Assembly (NCBI GenBank): GCA_905221615.1
Contig: CAJNDT010000613.1
Span: 656,501-720,500, forward strand
Direction: 5' to 3'
DNA length: 64,000 nt
Origin: Symbiodinium sp. CCMP2592
Lineage: Eukaryota > Sar > Dinophyceae > Suessiales > Symbiodiniaceae
A model generated the notes under the pieces. The model saw nothing but the letters and a program-made list of their open reading frames with translations. It made no database searches and was not told the DNA's origin. Shown here in pieces: positions 16,867 through 27,752 of the stretch (the stretch's first letter is position 1; each line of letters starts with the position of its first letter). The translations under genes were made by a program, and so were the position numbers.

Positions 16867-17402
16867 ATTTGAAAGAGTGAAGGCCCCGGGAACGGCAAGT
16901 TCAGGGCCACTCTTGTTGTCTTGATCACAGCCGAGGTGCTGAAAGACTCGGCGCATGTTGTGATGGGTCCGGCACTCGAGAATCACATCCGTTGCTGGGA
17001 GTAGTTGGAACTCACGAACTAGGCAGTGAGGTTGAAGCTTAAATTTGGGTCGAGAGTCAAAGACCTGTTGTCCCGGATGCAGTTCAGAGATTTCAGGCTC
17101 AAGGCTCGTCATTATCGTTGAGGTGGATTCGAGCTTCTAGAATCTGGAGAGGAAAGCTTGGCTTGAGTCTTGAAGGTTTTGGTCGAGACCTCAAAAAGCC
17201 CTGTGCAGCAGTGCTTGAAGCCCATACCTGGTGATCAAATGCCCTGAAGCCTAAACAATCTAAATCGAAACCCCAAACTAAAAATCCCTACTAAATCCCA
17301 GCCCTGAACCCTGAAACAATACATCTGAAGTTCTAAAGTTTCATAATCCCAAAACCCTAAACCCCTACACACCCTGAAACCCCTAAACCTACGCGAAACC
17401 CC

Positions 17403-17492
17403 TACTTGGAGGTTCAGGGGTAGCTATAGCTGGGCATACCCCAGAAAGGGGAGTTTTAGCGCTGCTTATACCTACCCATGAACCTCCAAGTA
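17403..17492. repeat. MITE family G, TA-flanked
   Basis: TACTTGGAGGTTCAGGGGTA at the left pairs with TACCCATGAACCTCCAAGTA at the right. The ends resemble family A (CTTGGAGG), so A and G may be related. Copies: 27,261-27,414; 36,820-36,936; 42,429-42,538. Confidence 0.85.
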
Positions 17493-18448
17493 GAACCTTA
17501 AAACCTATACCCTTATAGAGCCCCTGTAGATCCCTTTTAAAGGAGCCCGCTTAGCTACCCATGAACACCGCCACCGCCGAGGCTGCCAGCCCGGCAAAGC
17601 TTCCTGGGCGGCAGGGCCTTTCCTTCAAATGGCTTGCTACGAGGCTCCGACTTTGGTGCTCTTAGGAAGTATGTATATATGTCGTGGTGGTAGTATAATC
17701 ATTAAGTTCTTAGGGATTTTGTTTCGCAAAATCCAGCTGATTGAAATGTTAAGACCACAGTATGTTTATTGTGGTTGAACAAGGGGCGCAAAAGCCACTG
17801 GGGCCCCGGGGCTTAGCGGGTTCGGAACTTCGGGGTGGTAGGAGCCTCAGGGTAGCAGGGGTCTTCGGCTCTCATTGCGGGCTTTAAGGGGTTCAACTTT
17901 GCTGGTTGGCTAGGGTTTAGAATTTTGGGTTGTTGCGTTGAGTTTTCCCTAGGCTCGGATTGTTCAGAGTTCACCTCCAAGCTTATCATACGCTAGAGGA
18001 TGAGCAGAAACAAGAACGCCAAGACGTTCTCCAAGCGAGACCCGCTAGAAGGTTGTTACGCCTTGAGGTTTGGGGGGTCTAGTTCAGGGCACAGTCGCAA
18101 GATCTGAGGTCGAAGAAGGACAATTTGGTTTTAATGCTGGTCTGAAAGTATTAGGTCAAGTTGGGCTTTGGAGCCCTTGTGCAAGCTACAGGGCCACCTT
18201 GACTTGTTAGTTTGTGCTCAAGTGTTTTTCGTGGCGCCTGTCAGCTTCTGCGAGCATTGTGAGAGCATTTAGGAGCCACGCCAACCCTCTCAGATTCCTA
18301 GCTTCACTGGTTTGCTAGTCCATCTGTTTCAGCACATTGGTGGCTCCTGCCCTCATCAGCGGCGGTTCACTTCCTTCACTTCTTCTTCATACATTTGTAG
18401 AAGGGGCCAGTGGAGGACCCCAGCAGCACTCGTAATAAAGAACAGGAT
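17493..18448. other. Mostly unassigned; one GC-rich open patch
   Basis: 17,561-17,660 is GC-rich and open from an ATG (MNTATAEAASPAKLPGRQG), a possible exon without clear splice sites. The rest, to 18,448, has no recognisable gene or repeat family. Confidence 0.3.
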
Positions 18449-18552
18449 TAGTGTGGGGGCCTTAATAATTGGAATAGGGTTTGAGGGTACATTCTACCAG
18501 AAGTATGCTAAAGAACCCCCAAAACCCTAGTCTAATTATTGAGGCCCCTACA
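18449..18552. repeat. MITE family N
   Basis: GGGGGCCTTAATAATTGGAA at the left pairs with TCTAATTATTGAGGCCCCTA at the right. The inner AGGGTTTGAGG / AAAACCCT also pairs. Related composite copies at 36,079-36,450 and 44,754-44,925. Confidence 0.8.
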
Positions 18553-19099
18553 TCACGAGTTTGTCTTCGTCTTCTTAGACCTAGCATCGCTGATTTTCCC
18601 AGGCCCCTTAAAGCGATGAAGAACGTACTGGAAACAGACGTGGATCTGGAGAATTTGACAACACACATATTCATGGCGATGGCATGGAGGCCGGTCGCCA
18701 TTCATCCAAACCTTGGGCTCGAAACTGCCTTGCTCCTTCATGGGTTCTATTTGTTCTTGGGCTGACACTGCTTTCAGGTCCTGGCCCTTCACCGAGAATG
18801 CGCAGTGCTCCGGTTTTCGCGGGCGACCTGAACGATCGGGCTCGGTTTAAAAAGGCGATCCAATTCGGGTGAAGTCTCATATATGCGGTTTAGGTTTTAG
18901 GGTTAAGGGTTATGGTACGCAGTTCTTACGTCGTTGGTCAGCTTTGATCGGTAATTTTGCGTGAGGGGGCAATGCGGTGTGTTTGACAACTTGGGCCGGA
19001 CCATGCGCGCACACAATCTCGGCCCTTTGTTGCAACATGGCACTCTGCCAGCGGATCCGTGATTCATGGAGCTGGGTTGCTAAACATCGAGAGGGCGAG

Positions 19100-19208
19100 C
19101 CCAGAGAGCCCAATACCCCTCAATTAAGGAATACGGCTTAAATCATCACATGAAGCCCCCTATAATTTAAGGTATACTGCTTAATTAAGGGCTAGTGGGC
19201 TCTCTGGG
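19100..19208. repeat. MITE family F, complete copy
   Basis: Ends CCCAGAGAGCCCAATA / CTAGTGGGCTCTCTGGG, inner TCAATTAAGGAATA / TATACTGCTTAATTAA. Not TA-flanked. Shows that the retrotransposon at 12,106 broke a member of this family. Confidence 0.88.
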
Positions 19209-19235
19209 AGGTGGAAGAAGAGCCCCGCAGCATGG

Positions 19236-19362
19236 TCCGATACCTGGACCCCAAAAGTATGTGGAAAAATCGCTTTTTTATAGGTGTTGGGACATTTTTC
19301 TACCCCCAAAAGTATGTGGAAAAAGAGCCATTTTTTGGGTGTTGGGGGGGGTCTGGGTAAGT
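19236..19362 (+). repeat. Family H repeat with internal duplication
   Basis: ACCTGGACCCCAAAAGTATG, GTGGAAAAA, TAGGTGTTGGG; the CCCCAAAAGTATGTGGAAAA part occurs twice (about 19,250 and 19,303). A single-unit copy lies at 30,377-30,448. Confidence 0.75.
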
Positions 19363-19727
19363 TCTCTTTCAAGATAGGACCAGGAGCCTGAAAATGCAGC
19401 TTTCCAAGCAGAGTCTTCGAGGTGCTTAGGACTGGGCTGTCCTTTGGGATCTTCTTTTTAGATTCCCCTACTATTTTGTAGAGAGCCACAGTAGGGTTTA
19501 GGGTTTAGGGGTTTAGGGTTTAGGATAATAGGAAAGAGTTTTCAAAGGGCTTACAGGACAACTCAGTGAGTGGGGAATGGTGGAATGATCCCTATGATAG
19601 TTCTTTATAGTAGCCCTTATAGCTCACTCGGCATATCCCTACCAAGAGCCATCCACTCTCGCGGAAGTAAGACTCAGGGTCCACCCGAGATATTCCGCTC
19701 AGGACATCGTTTGTTGAACCTGGATAT

Positions 19728-19829
19728 TACCTATAGTCTCCATTGTAGTTCCTTTTTTGGTTTAACCAATTATATATTAAGGATTCCAAAAGGTAACCCC
19801 AAAAAGGAACTGCAATGGAGACTATAGGT
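19728..19829. repeat. MITE family C, TA-flanked
   Basis: TACCTATAGTCTCCATTGTA at the left pairs with TGCAATGGAGACTATAGGTA at the right; inner TTCCTTTTTTGG / CCAAAAAGGAA. Copies: 21,469-21,571; 29,519-29,631; a split copy at 42,046/42,345. Confidence 0.92.
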
Positions 19830-20080
19830 ACTCTTTACGATGCGCGTGTATCAGTTCAGCAGGGCTCCTGAACTTGCCTCTTCGAGCTTCATTGACCTCA
19901 GCTCAGTCAGCGTCTCCAAAACCGTAATAAAATAGTCTTCTCTAATCCTTGATATGACAAGCACAAGAAACCCCACACCCAAAACCCTAAACCCTTAAAG
20001 CCCTAAACCCTAAGCCCCGAAAAACCCTAAACCCTACAAGCCCTAAACCATAAACTCTTAAACCCCGAAATTAAACCCGA

Positions 20081-21252
20081 GACCCTGAAGCCCTGAAGAT
20101 GCGAAGCTCGAGACGTGCCCATGTTTTGCGCTTTTGGCTTAAAGGGCCCCTCTACTCCAGGTCTTGCGGTTTAGAGTGTAGGGTTTAGGGTTTTGGGTTG
20201 CTTTAGGGACTAGGTTCCCGGTGATCAGACGGTTTTACAACAGCTTACTTCAGGTGAGGCGCATGTCGGTGGTTGCTTGGGAATCATGCGCCAGCCCAGT
20301 GCAGAGTCTGTAAGATGCTAAGTGTATCACACTTTGGGTTTAGGTTTTAGGGTGCGGTGGTTTAGGGTTTAGGCTCGCGACAGCACGCGATATTCTTACG
20401 GAAACAAGGATACAGCAATTTTTACTGCACAAACAAATCGAAGAGTAGATAGAGTGGTATTTGCTGGGGCCGCTTGTGCTGCAACATCGCCGGGCCATCC
20501 GGAATTTCTGCACAGTGGCTTGGCGCGCACTGTCTGTGTTTGTCTGTCTGTCTGCATGTATATATGTGCGTACTTGCGTGTGTGTGTGTGTATGTAAGGC
20601 GGGTGCTGACTAGAGTGGCGCTATCTCGTGGCTTAGGGCAGTGGAACGGGTTTGTGGTTTCAAGCGATGAGTTTTAAGTTTGGCAGCCAGCCTTACGTTG
20701 TCATACAGTATTTTAGCTCCTCCCATGTGCGTGGACGAAATTTTGCTTCAGGGGCACGTGAGCTGAACAAAAAAAATGTTCTACCACATGACCTACATGC
20801 AGACGATAGCTATGTCTTGGGGAAATGGGTGGCCGGGTGACAACGTCAGCTATCTGCCTGGATTCTGGACAATCTAACTAGGGGCTTGCACAGCTGGATC
20901 CGGCATGTGGCGTATACCACATGCTATTACATCTGGACTCAGAAGACATCTTAAATAAGACTTCCTGGCACTTTACTAGGTATTTGGGATCTTTGGCGCT
21001 TTCCCTTTTTGGGCTTGAGGATTTCACGAACATGCTTGAAAGCGCCAACTTAATTTGTTTAGTATTGCGACCCTAAAGTTCCAAACATCTGAGAACCGCT
21101 GAGAAGTAAGTCCCTTGCCATAGAAACCCCGATTCAGCAATGGCATGCTATCTCTAAGAAGTTCCACTAGAACCCGTAACAAACCAATAACACCACTACC
21201 AGGCCCTACTAAGCGAAACCATCCGAAATCCCTATTGAACCATCTAAAACCG
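20081..21252. other. No gene recognised; short microsatellite at 20,532-20,596
   Basis: A (TGTC)n then (GT)n tract lies at 20,532-20,596. Telomere-like tracts at 20,180 and 20,340. No exon-like island or MITE identified. Confidence 0.45.
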
Positions 21253-21364
21253 CTACTCGAAGGATCATAGGACTTAGTAAGTAAGGTAACAAGCACCTTA
21301 ATTGGGGTTATAAGTATAGCTACCCTAATTTTAACCTTAGTTACTAAGTCCCATGATCCTTTAC
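21253..21364. repeat. MITE family A
   Basis: CTACTCGAAGGATCATAGG ... AGTCCCATGATCCTTTA, with the internal GGTTATAAGTATAGCTACCC characteristic of the family. Confidence 0.88.
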
Positions 21365-21468
21365 CTGCGAAGCCCGAAAGACCGAGCTTTCCAAGGCACT
21401 ACTAAGTGAAACCCTTCGAAACCCCTAAAGAACCATCTGAAGCTCCTATTAACAGGAAACCTAAACCC

Positions 21469-21571
21469 TACCTATAGTCTCCATTGTAGTTCCTTTTTGG
21501 GGTTACCTTATAGGATCCTAATTATATATCTGGTTAAGCCAAAAAAGGAACTACAATGGAGACTATAGGTA
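21469..21571. repeat. MITE family C, TA-flanked
   Basis: TACCTATAGTCTCCATTGTA and TACAATGGAGACTATAGGTA are exact reverse complements; the pairing extends inward through TTCCTTTTTGG. Confidence 0.93.
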
Positions 21572-21749
21572 AACCCTAAAGACCGAGCTTCCCAGGAAAA
21601 TGGACGGCGATCATTTTAACGATCGGGCCGTGCACTCGACGCGGCCCAGAGCTCAGACGTGCAGATGTCATGATCCGTTGTTGGGGTCTTCTGCATTCCT
21701 TTGGGATACAGGGTTCAACATCTAGCCTATGCACCATGTAAATATGTAA

Positions 21750-21902
21750 GTATGTATGTATGTAGGATCCGACCGATTTCTGGGGGGATAGATGGACAGA
21801 TAGATGAACAGATAGATTGACAGATAGATGATTGCTAGATCGATAGATAGCTAGATAGATAGGAAGGCAGATGTGGACAAAGCATGTATACGCATCTGAT
21901 AG

Positions 21903-21938
<36 letters not shown>

Positions 21939-21990
21939 GTGTGTGTGTGTCTATGTATATCTATGTACACACATACACATATGTACATAT
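21750..21990. repeat. Microsatellites (GATA/GACA)n, (TA)n, (GT)n
   Basis: GTATGTATGTATGTAGG, then a GATAGATGGACAGATAGAT-type tract (21,784-21,865), then (TA)n and (TG)n to about 21,990. Confidence 0.9.
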
Positions 21991-22439
21991 ACATGTACAT
22001 GGAGAAGGAGGGCTGTCAATGTTAAGTTTAACCCAGACGCTGCTCCAGAACATAGTGAAGTGAGTGAAAACGGAGTCGTTTAGAGGTTTCAGCGAAGTAC
22101 GCCTGAGCTATGTGTCCTTGTCTCAGCCTTCGATTCTGTGCCTGTGCATTGTGGGTTTTACTTGTCGTGTACAATGCCCAGCATAGGAGTCCAGACCTAC
22201 ACAGCTGAAGATTGATGCGAGCTCTGCTTTTCAGTTGTCTTTCGTTTACAAGATCTTGCCAGTTGATAGACGTGTTCAAGGTTCATGCAGAAGTCCAAGT
22301 AAATGCCGATTTCCCCGCCGACACGGTTATCCCAATGCACTCGATGCAATTAAGTGCTAGGCTGTTCTCGAACCGCCTAGTCCGCCCTTGCATCCTAGTT
22401 CAGAAGTCCAGTACTGCTTAACCCTGGCCCTGTCAAGCA

Positions 22440-22550
22440 AAAAGGCTTTAGGGTCCAAGTACTCGGTGCTATAGGACCGTTGGTGCCTTTCAGATATCAA
22501 AAGCCATAAAACCCTAAACCCTAAACACGGACTGCTTGGACCCTTAGGGT
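22440..22550. repeat. Inverted repeat related to family R
   Basis: AGGGTCCAAGTACTCGG and TGCTTGGACCCTTAGGGT pair imperfectly. The same GGGTCCAAGTA end is found in the cleaner copy at 37,702-37,780. The centre holds CCCTAAACCCTAAA. Confidence 0.55.
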
Positions 22551-22654
22551 CAGGCTCTCAGGTTCCAGCCCCGACGACGTGTCCCGCTGCAGCTTCGATG
22601 TCCCTAAACCTGTAAGAGTTCTCTGCGAGTCTGTAAGAACCCCTGCAACATCGT

Positions 22655-22748
22655 CTACTTAGAGGATCATGGGACTTAGTAAGTAAGGTTATAAGTACCT
22701 TAATTGCGGTTATAAGTATAGTTACCCTAATCATAACCCTTAGTTAAT
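22655..22748. repeat. MITE family A, right end lost
   Basis: CTACTTAGAGGATCATGGGA through TATAGTTACCC...CTTAGTTAA, then cut by a C/G-rich element (family L). Confidence 0.85.
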
Positions 22749-22832
22749 CCCTTCCCCCTAATATTAAACGCCTCCCCCCCCCTAATATAAAAACTGGAAT
22801 TCGGAGGTTTAGTTTTTATATTAGGGGGGGTT
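22749..22832. repeat. MITE family L (CCCCCTAATATAAAAACT ends)
   Basis: CCCCCCCCCTAATATAAAAA at 22,773 on pairs with TTTTTATATTAGGGGGGG near 22,815. Outer CCCCCTAATATTAAACG belongs to it as well. A second, looser copy lies at 24,333-24,432, and a fragment at 24,010. Confidence 0.8.
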
Positions 22833-23099
22833 TCGGGTCCGGCGGGTATGAGTCGGACTGACAGGAATAATGAGGCAGCCAGACAGTCAGACAGTCCCTG
22901 AAGCCCTCAACCCTAAAGCTTAATTACAGTCAGACAGTCAGACAAGTCAACAGCGAGCAATTCCTGCGCAGCCGTTCCGGCTGTAGACAGACCAGAGCAC
23001 AGCCAGGCTGCCTCGTTTGGGCAGACCTCAGGCTCGACAGTCAGTGAGCGACATTTGTTGTAATTATAGATTAAATAAATATTTGCTTCTCGGCAGGCC

Positions 23100-23549
23100 A
23101 TTTTGGCCACGCCCAGACAAGACAGGAGAATCGGAGAAGCAGTCCAGCCAGTCATTGCACGACATCTTGTTGTGCTGCAACAGGACAGACTCACAAGACG
23201 GACTTGACAGGCTCGAGAGCCAGTTCCGTCTTTCGTGTGTTTTAGTTACTGAAGCCATCCAAACATTTTGCAGGACCAGCAATGGCAGAAGCCCTGCAGG
23301 GCATGTCGCAGACAGACAAGGGCCCGTTGAGAGAGAGGAAGGCATTCATCAAGTAACTTATCAATCATGCTGCAGGACAGTCTTCTGCAGCAGCTCTTGA
23401 AGCAGACAGCTCTGCTCACCCAGCTGGTGTGTGCCCCAGCAACAGAAAGGCAGCCTTCTCAGGCAGCCGCTTCTCAGCAGGCACCTGCAGAGGCAGTTCT
23501 TGTAGCAGCGGAGACAGCGCTGGAGTCCAGACAGGCAGACAAACCCTAA
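23100..23549 (+). CDS. Possible small split gene inside the CAGAC island
   Basis: After a good acceptor (CATTTTGCAG, ending at 23,272) comes ATG at 23,281 (MAEALQGMSQTDKGPLRER), open to about 23,342. A second coding-like run from 23,367 reads LLQQLLKQTALLTQLV and then an Ala/Gln-rich tail, up to the stop at 23,549 next to CCCTAAACC. Earlier sequence (23,100-23,250, containing DGLDRLESQFRLS) may be an upstream exon. The 23-nt gap between the runs would be a very small intron. Further open fragments lie at about 23,580-23,660 and 23,725-23,765. Family unknown; the short Leu/Gln helix is reminiscent of retroelement gag regions. Confidence 0.35.
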
Positions 23550-23764
23550 ACCATAAACCTTAACCCCTTAATTAAGCCCTGCATCGCCAGGACAACAGCC
23601 ACCGCTTCAGCGCCGACACAGACAGGCACAACCAGCATGCCAGCGGCTCAGACGAAACCCGAATTAATCATAAACCCTAAACCCTAAAACCCTAAACCTT
23701 CAGCCCTTAAACCTCTGCCGCCCAGGCAGACACTGTTCGTGAAGCCCGTAGACAGCTCGTCCTC

Positions 23765-23806
23765 GAATGGGGGGGCCCGCCTGAGACAGGCGGGCCCCCC
23801 ATTCAG
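23765..23806. repeat. Near-perfect palindrome, 3-nt loop
   Basis: GAATGGGGGGGCCCGCCTG, AGA, CAGGCGGGCCCCCCATTC: full complementarity apart from one extra G in the left G-run. It resembles the hairpins at 6,291 and 6,725. Confidence 0.88.
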
Positions 23807-24332
23807 CTGGCTGCTGCTTTTGTTTAGGCCTTAAGACAGGCAGACCCAGTCAGGTTTTTGAAGCCAGGCACCCAGACCGACAGGCCAGCCAGTCGTGCAG
23901 GCCTCCTTTTGTTTGGGCAGCCAGACAGACCAGACAACAAGTCAGCGACTGATTGATGCAGCAAAGACAGGGCAGGGAGGGAGGGAGGGAGGGACATAAC
24001 ACCCAACAACCCCCCCTTATATTAAAACTAATTAATTAGCTAATAACTGGCTCCAGCCTAAAACTTAAAACCCTCAGCCTTAAACCTCGAGCCCCAAACC
24101 CTAAAGGCCTGAGCCCTAAACTTTAAGCCCTAAAGCCCTGAGCCCTAAAGCTTTAGCCCTGCGCCCTAAACCCTTAAACCCTAAAGCTCTCGTGTCTCTT
24201 TAATTAGTACTGCTGTAATTAATCTTTGCCTCTATAATTAAAGCCCTGAGCCCTAAACCCTTAAACCCTAAAGCTCTGGTGTCTTTAGTACTACGGTAGT
24301 CTTCCTTCAATTAAAACACATACAGATCTGCC

Positions 24333-24432
24333 ACCCCCCCTAATGTTGCCCCCTTTAAATTGAATGTGGGGCCCGAACCCGCGAAATTCCGGGGGTTGGC
24401 AGTTTTTATATTAGGGTGGGTTTAATGTTAGG
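24333..24432. repeat. MITE family L, second copy
   Basis: CCCCCCCTAATGTTGCCCCC at the left and TTTTTATATTAGGGTGGG ... AATGTTAGGGGG at the right. GC-rich centre with GGGGCCCGAACCCGCG. A 23-bp fragment of family A (TACTAAATCCCATGATCC) follows at 24,449. Confidence 0.65.
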
Positions 24433-24471
24433 GGGAAGCGATTACTAAATCCCATGATCCGTAGAGTAAGA

Positions 24472-26818
24472 CCCTCTAGAGCTGATTCTGAGAGAATGCA
24501 AGCCCTTGTAGTAGAGTAGGTAACCGTTAACCTATCTGGGGTAGTATAGTCCCTGTATAAAAAAGAGGCTAACCTTTAGTTCCCCATGATACCTGACAAG
24601 TAGGAAGCAGAAGGACGGAGTATCAACGACTGGCAGATTCGAGATCGCTAGCAGGACGTTGCGGGATGTGAACCTCGGGGTCGTTTGCAAGAAAGGTCTA
24701 CTAGGAGGGCCTAGGCACAAAAGAACTGCAGGCGTATGTGACTATATGTGGGGTATCAATCGGGTGAGGAGTGAGGAGTGAGGGAGCTGCGAGTCAACGC
24801 TTTGAGGCAGCTGGAGGTCCTGTCTTTAGGGTTGGAGAACCTTTGACTGCTTTGTGGTTCATCTTCAATCCCTATCTCGTCTAGGCTTGGCACCGAAGGG
24901 CAGAGACTGTTGAGGCTTGGAGCGTTGGTCCATCATCTGCATGAGGAGCTACAGCCGTTCAGACATCATTTAATCCTACAGCGGAAGCGAAAAAATCGCT
25001 CACGAACCTCAAAGTCGAGACTTTGCACCCAAACTATATCCCGAAACACAAGCTTTCAAGTGTCTGAAACCCTAAACCCCCAACCCCCCTAAACCCCAAA
25101 CCCCTAAACCATCCTAAACCCTAAACCACCCTAAACCCCTCAGCGAATCCTCCTGAAGCTCCTGGGGGCCCCCTAAAGTCGAAGGCGTTTTGATCCCTGA
25201 AGGCCGAGATCCCAAAAGCCAAAGCAGGAGCGCGCACGCCGAACGGTTATCCTAGACCCGCAAGCCCAAACCGTATGGGTAATCATACTCATGTTGGGGA
25301 TAAAAGACGATATCGAAACAAACCGTAAGACTAACTAGGAGTATTAGTAGTAAGATGGTGTGCTTGCGAATCTTTATGATGTTTTAGGTTATCCTTATTT
25401 CAAGACTCATGGGCGGTAACCAAAGAAGCGAGGAGAGACTCCGGCTCTGCAATGGACCGGAAAACCTTGGTCCAAGGCAGAGAGCCTCAGGCGGGATTGG
25501 GCAGCGAGTTTTGTGCATCTACCTGTCGATCTACCCATCTATGTATCTGTCTATCTGTCTATCCATCTAAGCATACAAATTCTATCTGTCCGTATTTGCC
25601 GTGAGGGAGAGAGCAGGAGTCAGACAGAGAGAGATACAGCACATATATGTATACATATATATATATACATATATATAGAGAGATGTGTGTGTGTGTGTGT
25701 GTGTGTATGCGTGTCTCCACTTATGTTAGTCTATTAGTCACAGTCAGTCTTCATTTCATGAAATTCATGAACGATTTTCTGTAGAGGGGTCAGCCAATGA
25801 TCTGTAGGGTTTGGTATAAGGCTTGTGTAGGGCTTTTTCGATACTTCGCTGATGGTTTTGCGATGTGGTTTCTCTAGATGATGGCACAAGTTTTCTAAGG
25901 GCTGCTCGAGTTTTGGTCTGGATTTCATAGCTTGCTCTGTTTGTAGGCTTCCGGTATGGCTCGGGAGGGAGATTGCTGGGATTTATATGAGTCCTTCGGT
26001 CGACTGTAAAAGTGTTATGAACGGGCTTAGCAGGGTCCAGGGCTGCAGACACAGTTTCGTAGCCTTTCTGCAAAGAGCCATCTACAGTACGTACCGATTG
26101 TTATGTATGGCTTCGTGGGGCTGCATGTCGATGTGTAGGCAAGCGAAGAGAGGTTTCGATAGCATCGAAGGCTCACATGCTCCGTACCGATGCCTCCGAA
26201 GTCCGATGTTTTTGACCCCATGAAAAGCTCCTTGAACCCCTTGTAATCACCTTAGCTACAAGCATCTAGCTCATCATTTGAATTCGATTGACTAGTTGCC
26301 TAACTAGCCAGCTGGTTATCGAGCTAAGTAATCAAGCAGCAATTAACAAGGCCCCAAAAAAACGCAAAAGCAGAAATTAGGATAGGGAGTAGGGATATCA
26401 CGATAGAATGCTTATGTGCTTTTTTGGTCTCGTAATTAATTCTGGAGACCGTCGCAGTCCCTCATCTCTCAGACCCAAGAGATTCTGGAATGCAGGGCAA
26501 TGGCACCGGGGTGTTTACGTTTCCGTAAAGTGTGGGGGCCAAGGCCGATGTATAGTACAATGTCCTCCACAGCCGTTTTGAGAAATCATGATGGCTCCGA
26601 TCGTGAACTTCAGTCTTTAAATGGGGTTTAATTAGGGAGTTTAGGGGTTTTAACGGAGTTCAGGGTTCAAGTCATGAAGTTCAGTGTTTCGGGTTTGATT
26701 AGGGGGTTTAGGGGTTTGAACGGAGCTCAGGGTTTATCATTTAAAGTTCAGTGTTCAGGGTTTCATTAGGGAGATTAGGGGTTTTAGCGGAGTTCAGGGT
26801 TCAAGGTTGAGATCCAAT
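24472..26818. other. No gene recognised; microsatellite block at 25,510-25,715
   Basis: The stretch holds a telomere-like tract (25,068-25,145), (ATCT)n at 25,515-25,570, (TA)n and (GT)n at 25,640-25,715, and degenerate AGGGTTTAGGGG-type repeats around 26,630-26,800. No splice-bounded coding island is convincing. Confidence 0.45.
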
Positions 26819-26933
26819 CTAGGATGCCCAGTAGTACCCTTATTCCCTTTTTGTAGTCCTAGGTTCCTTATAAAGTTGCCCAATACCAAAAAGAGAGGCC
26901 TTTTTATTCTTAGGTTACTGGGTATCCTAGACG
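26819..26933. repeat. MITE family K, TA-flanked
   Basis: TAGGATGCCCAGTAGTACC at the left pairs with GGTTACTGGGTATCCTA at the right; internal GTAGTCCTAGGTTCCTTATA and CCAATACCAAAAAGAGAGGC. The internal part recurs almost identically at 43,625-43,725. Confidence 0.85.
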
Positions 26934-27260
26934 GAGTTCAGGGTTCAAGGTTGAGATCCAAAGCTGGTGCAGGAGTCGGGAGCTGCGGCAGGGTTGCGGA
27001 ATCACTCCACGGGCGACTCGGACGGGGAATAAGTGTTACTTGAAGGAATAATTAGATTTTTGTTGGGGTTTCTATGGTTTAGGGCTAAAAGGTACAGGGC
27101 TTTAGTTTTAGGGGTTTTGGCTCATTTAGGGCGCACTTGAAGGGTTTTGTTTTTTGGGGTTACTTCTTATGGGTCACTGCAAGGTTTCTGCGAGGCTTGC
27201 TGAAATGAAAGGGTTCAAAAAGGAGACGTAGAAGCTTTGTTTCAAAGTTTTCAGGCGGCC

Positions 27261-27414
27261 TACTTGGAGGTTCATGGGCAGGTTATACGTGGGGATATAC
27301 TAGGGTAACTATATTGGGGGACTTATAACCCTACTATAATTAGGGTAACTTTACTTATAACCCATATCAGGGGACTCTTAACCCCACTTATGACTACCCA
27401 AGATCCTCCAAGTA
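27261..27414. repeat. MITE family G, long copy
   Basis: TACTTGGAGGTTCATGGGCA at the left and TACCCAAGATCCTCCAAGTA at the right, with a further internal inverted repeat (GGGGATATACTAGGGTAACT / AACTTTACTTATAACCC). Confidence 0.82.
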
Positions 27415-27558
27415 GGCCCTAAACCCTAAACCCTTATAGAATCCCTATATAGATCCGTTTAAAGGGACCCTTAAAGGAACCCTTATAACTACGGATTCCG
27501 GATTTGGGGCTCAAGTTCAGGATGCGAGGCTTGAGGCTCCCAAGATCGAGCAAGGCCA

Positions 27559-27752
27559 CATATGGGAGTTTCCAAAAAAAAATAGGATCTTTTCGGGGTT
27601 CCTTAAAGGGATCTTTAGGGGTTCTATAAAGGGTTTAGGGTTTGGGGAGTTTCCAAAAAAATTAGGGGTACCTTATTTTAGGATCCTTGTAATAAGGATC
27701 CTAGGGTACCATATTGGGGTCCTCCCCTATTTTCGGAAACTCCCATATAGTA
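27559..27752. repeat. MITE family B, composite copy, TA-flanked
   Basis: Half element (TATGGGAGTTTCCAAAAAAA), spacer (GGTTCCTTAAAGGGATCTTT ... TCTATAAAGGGTTTAGGG), then a full element GGGGAGTTTCCAAAAA ... TTTTCGGAAACTCCCATA. Same design as 14,490-14,682. Confidence 0.88.

Larger units (their letters stand above)
22860..24000 (+). other. Second word island, rich in CAGAC / GACAG
   Basis: About 35 occurrences of CAGAC or GACAG lie on the + strand in 1.15 kb by eye, where about one per strand would be expected by chance for each. The complements GTCTG/CTGTC are almost absent. Words lie in coding-like parts (23,100-23,550) and in between. The island is bounded by a MITE on the left and by telomere-like DNA on the right. 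A simple tandem origin is unlikely because the words sit in otherwise unique sequence, apart from two short GACAGTCAGACAGTC runs at 22,880 and 22,928. Confidence 0.75.

Noticed and set aside
23096-23112. Spliced-leader remnant (GGCCATTTTGGCCACG)
   Set aside because: Only the CCATTTTGGC core resembles the dinoflagellate spliced leader; the GTAGCC and CTCAAG flanks are absent.
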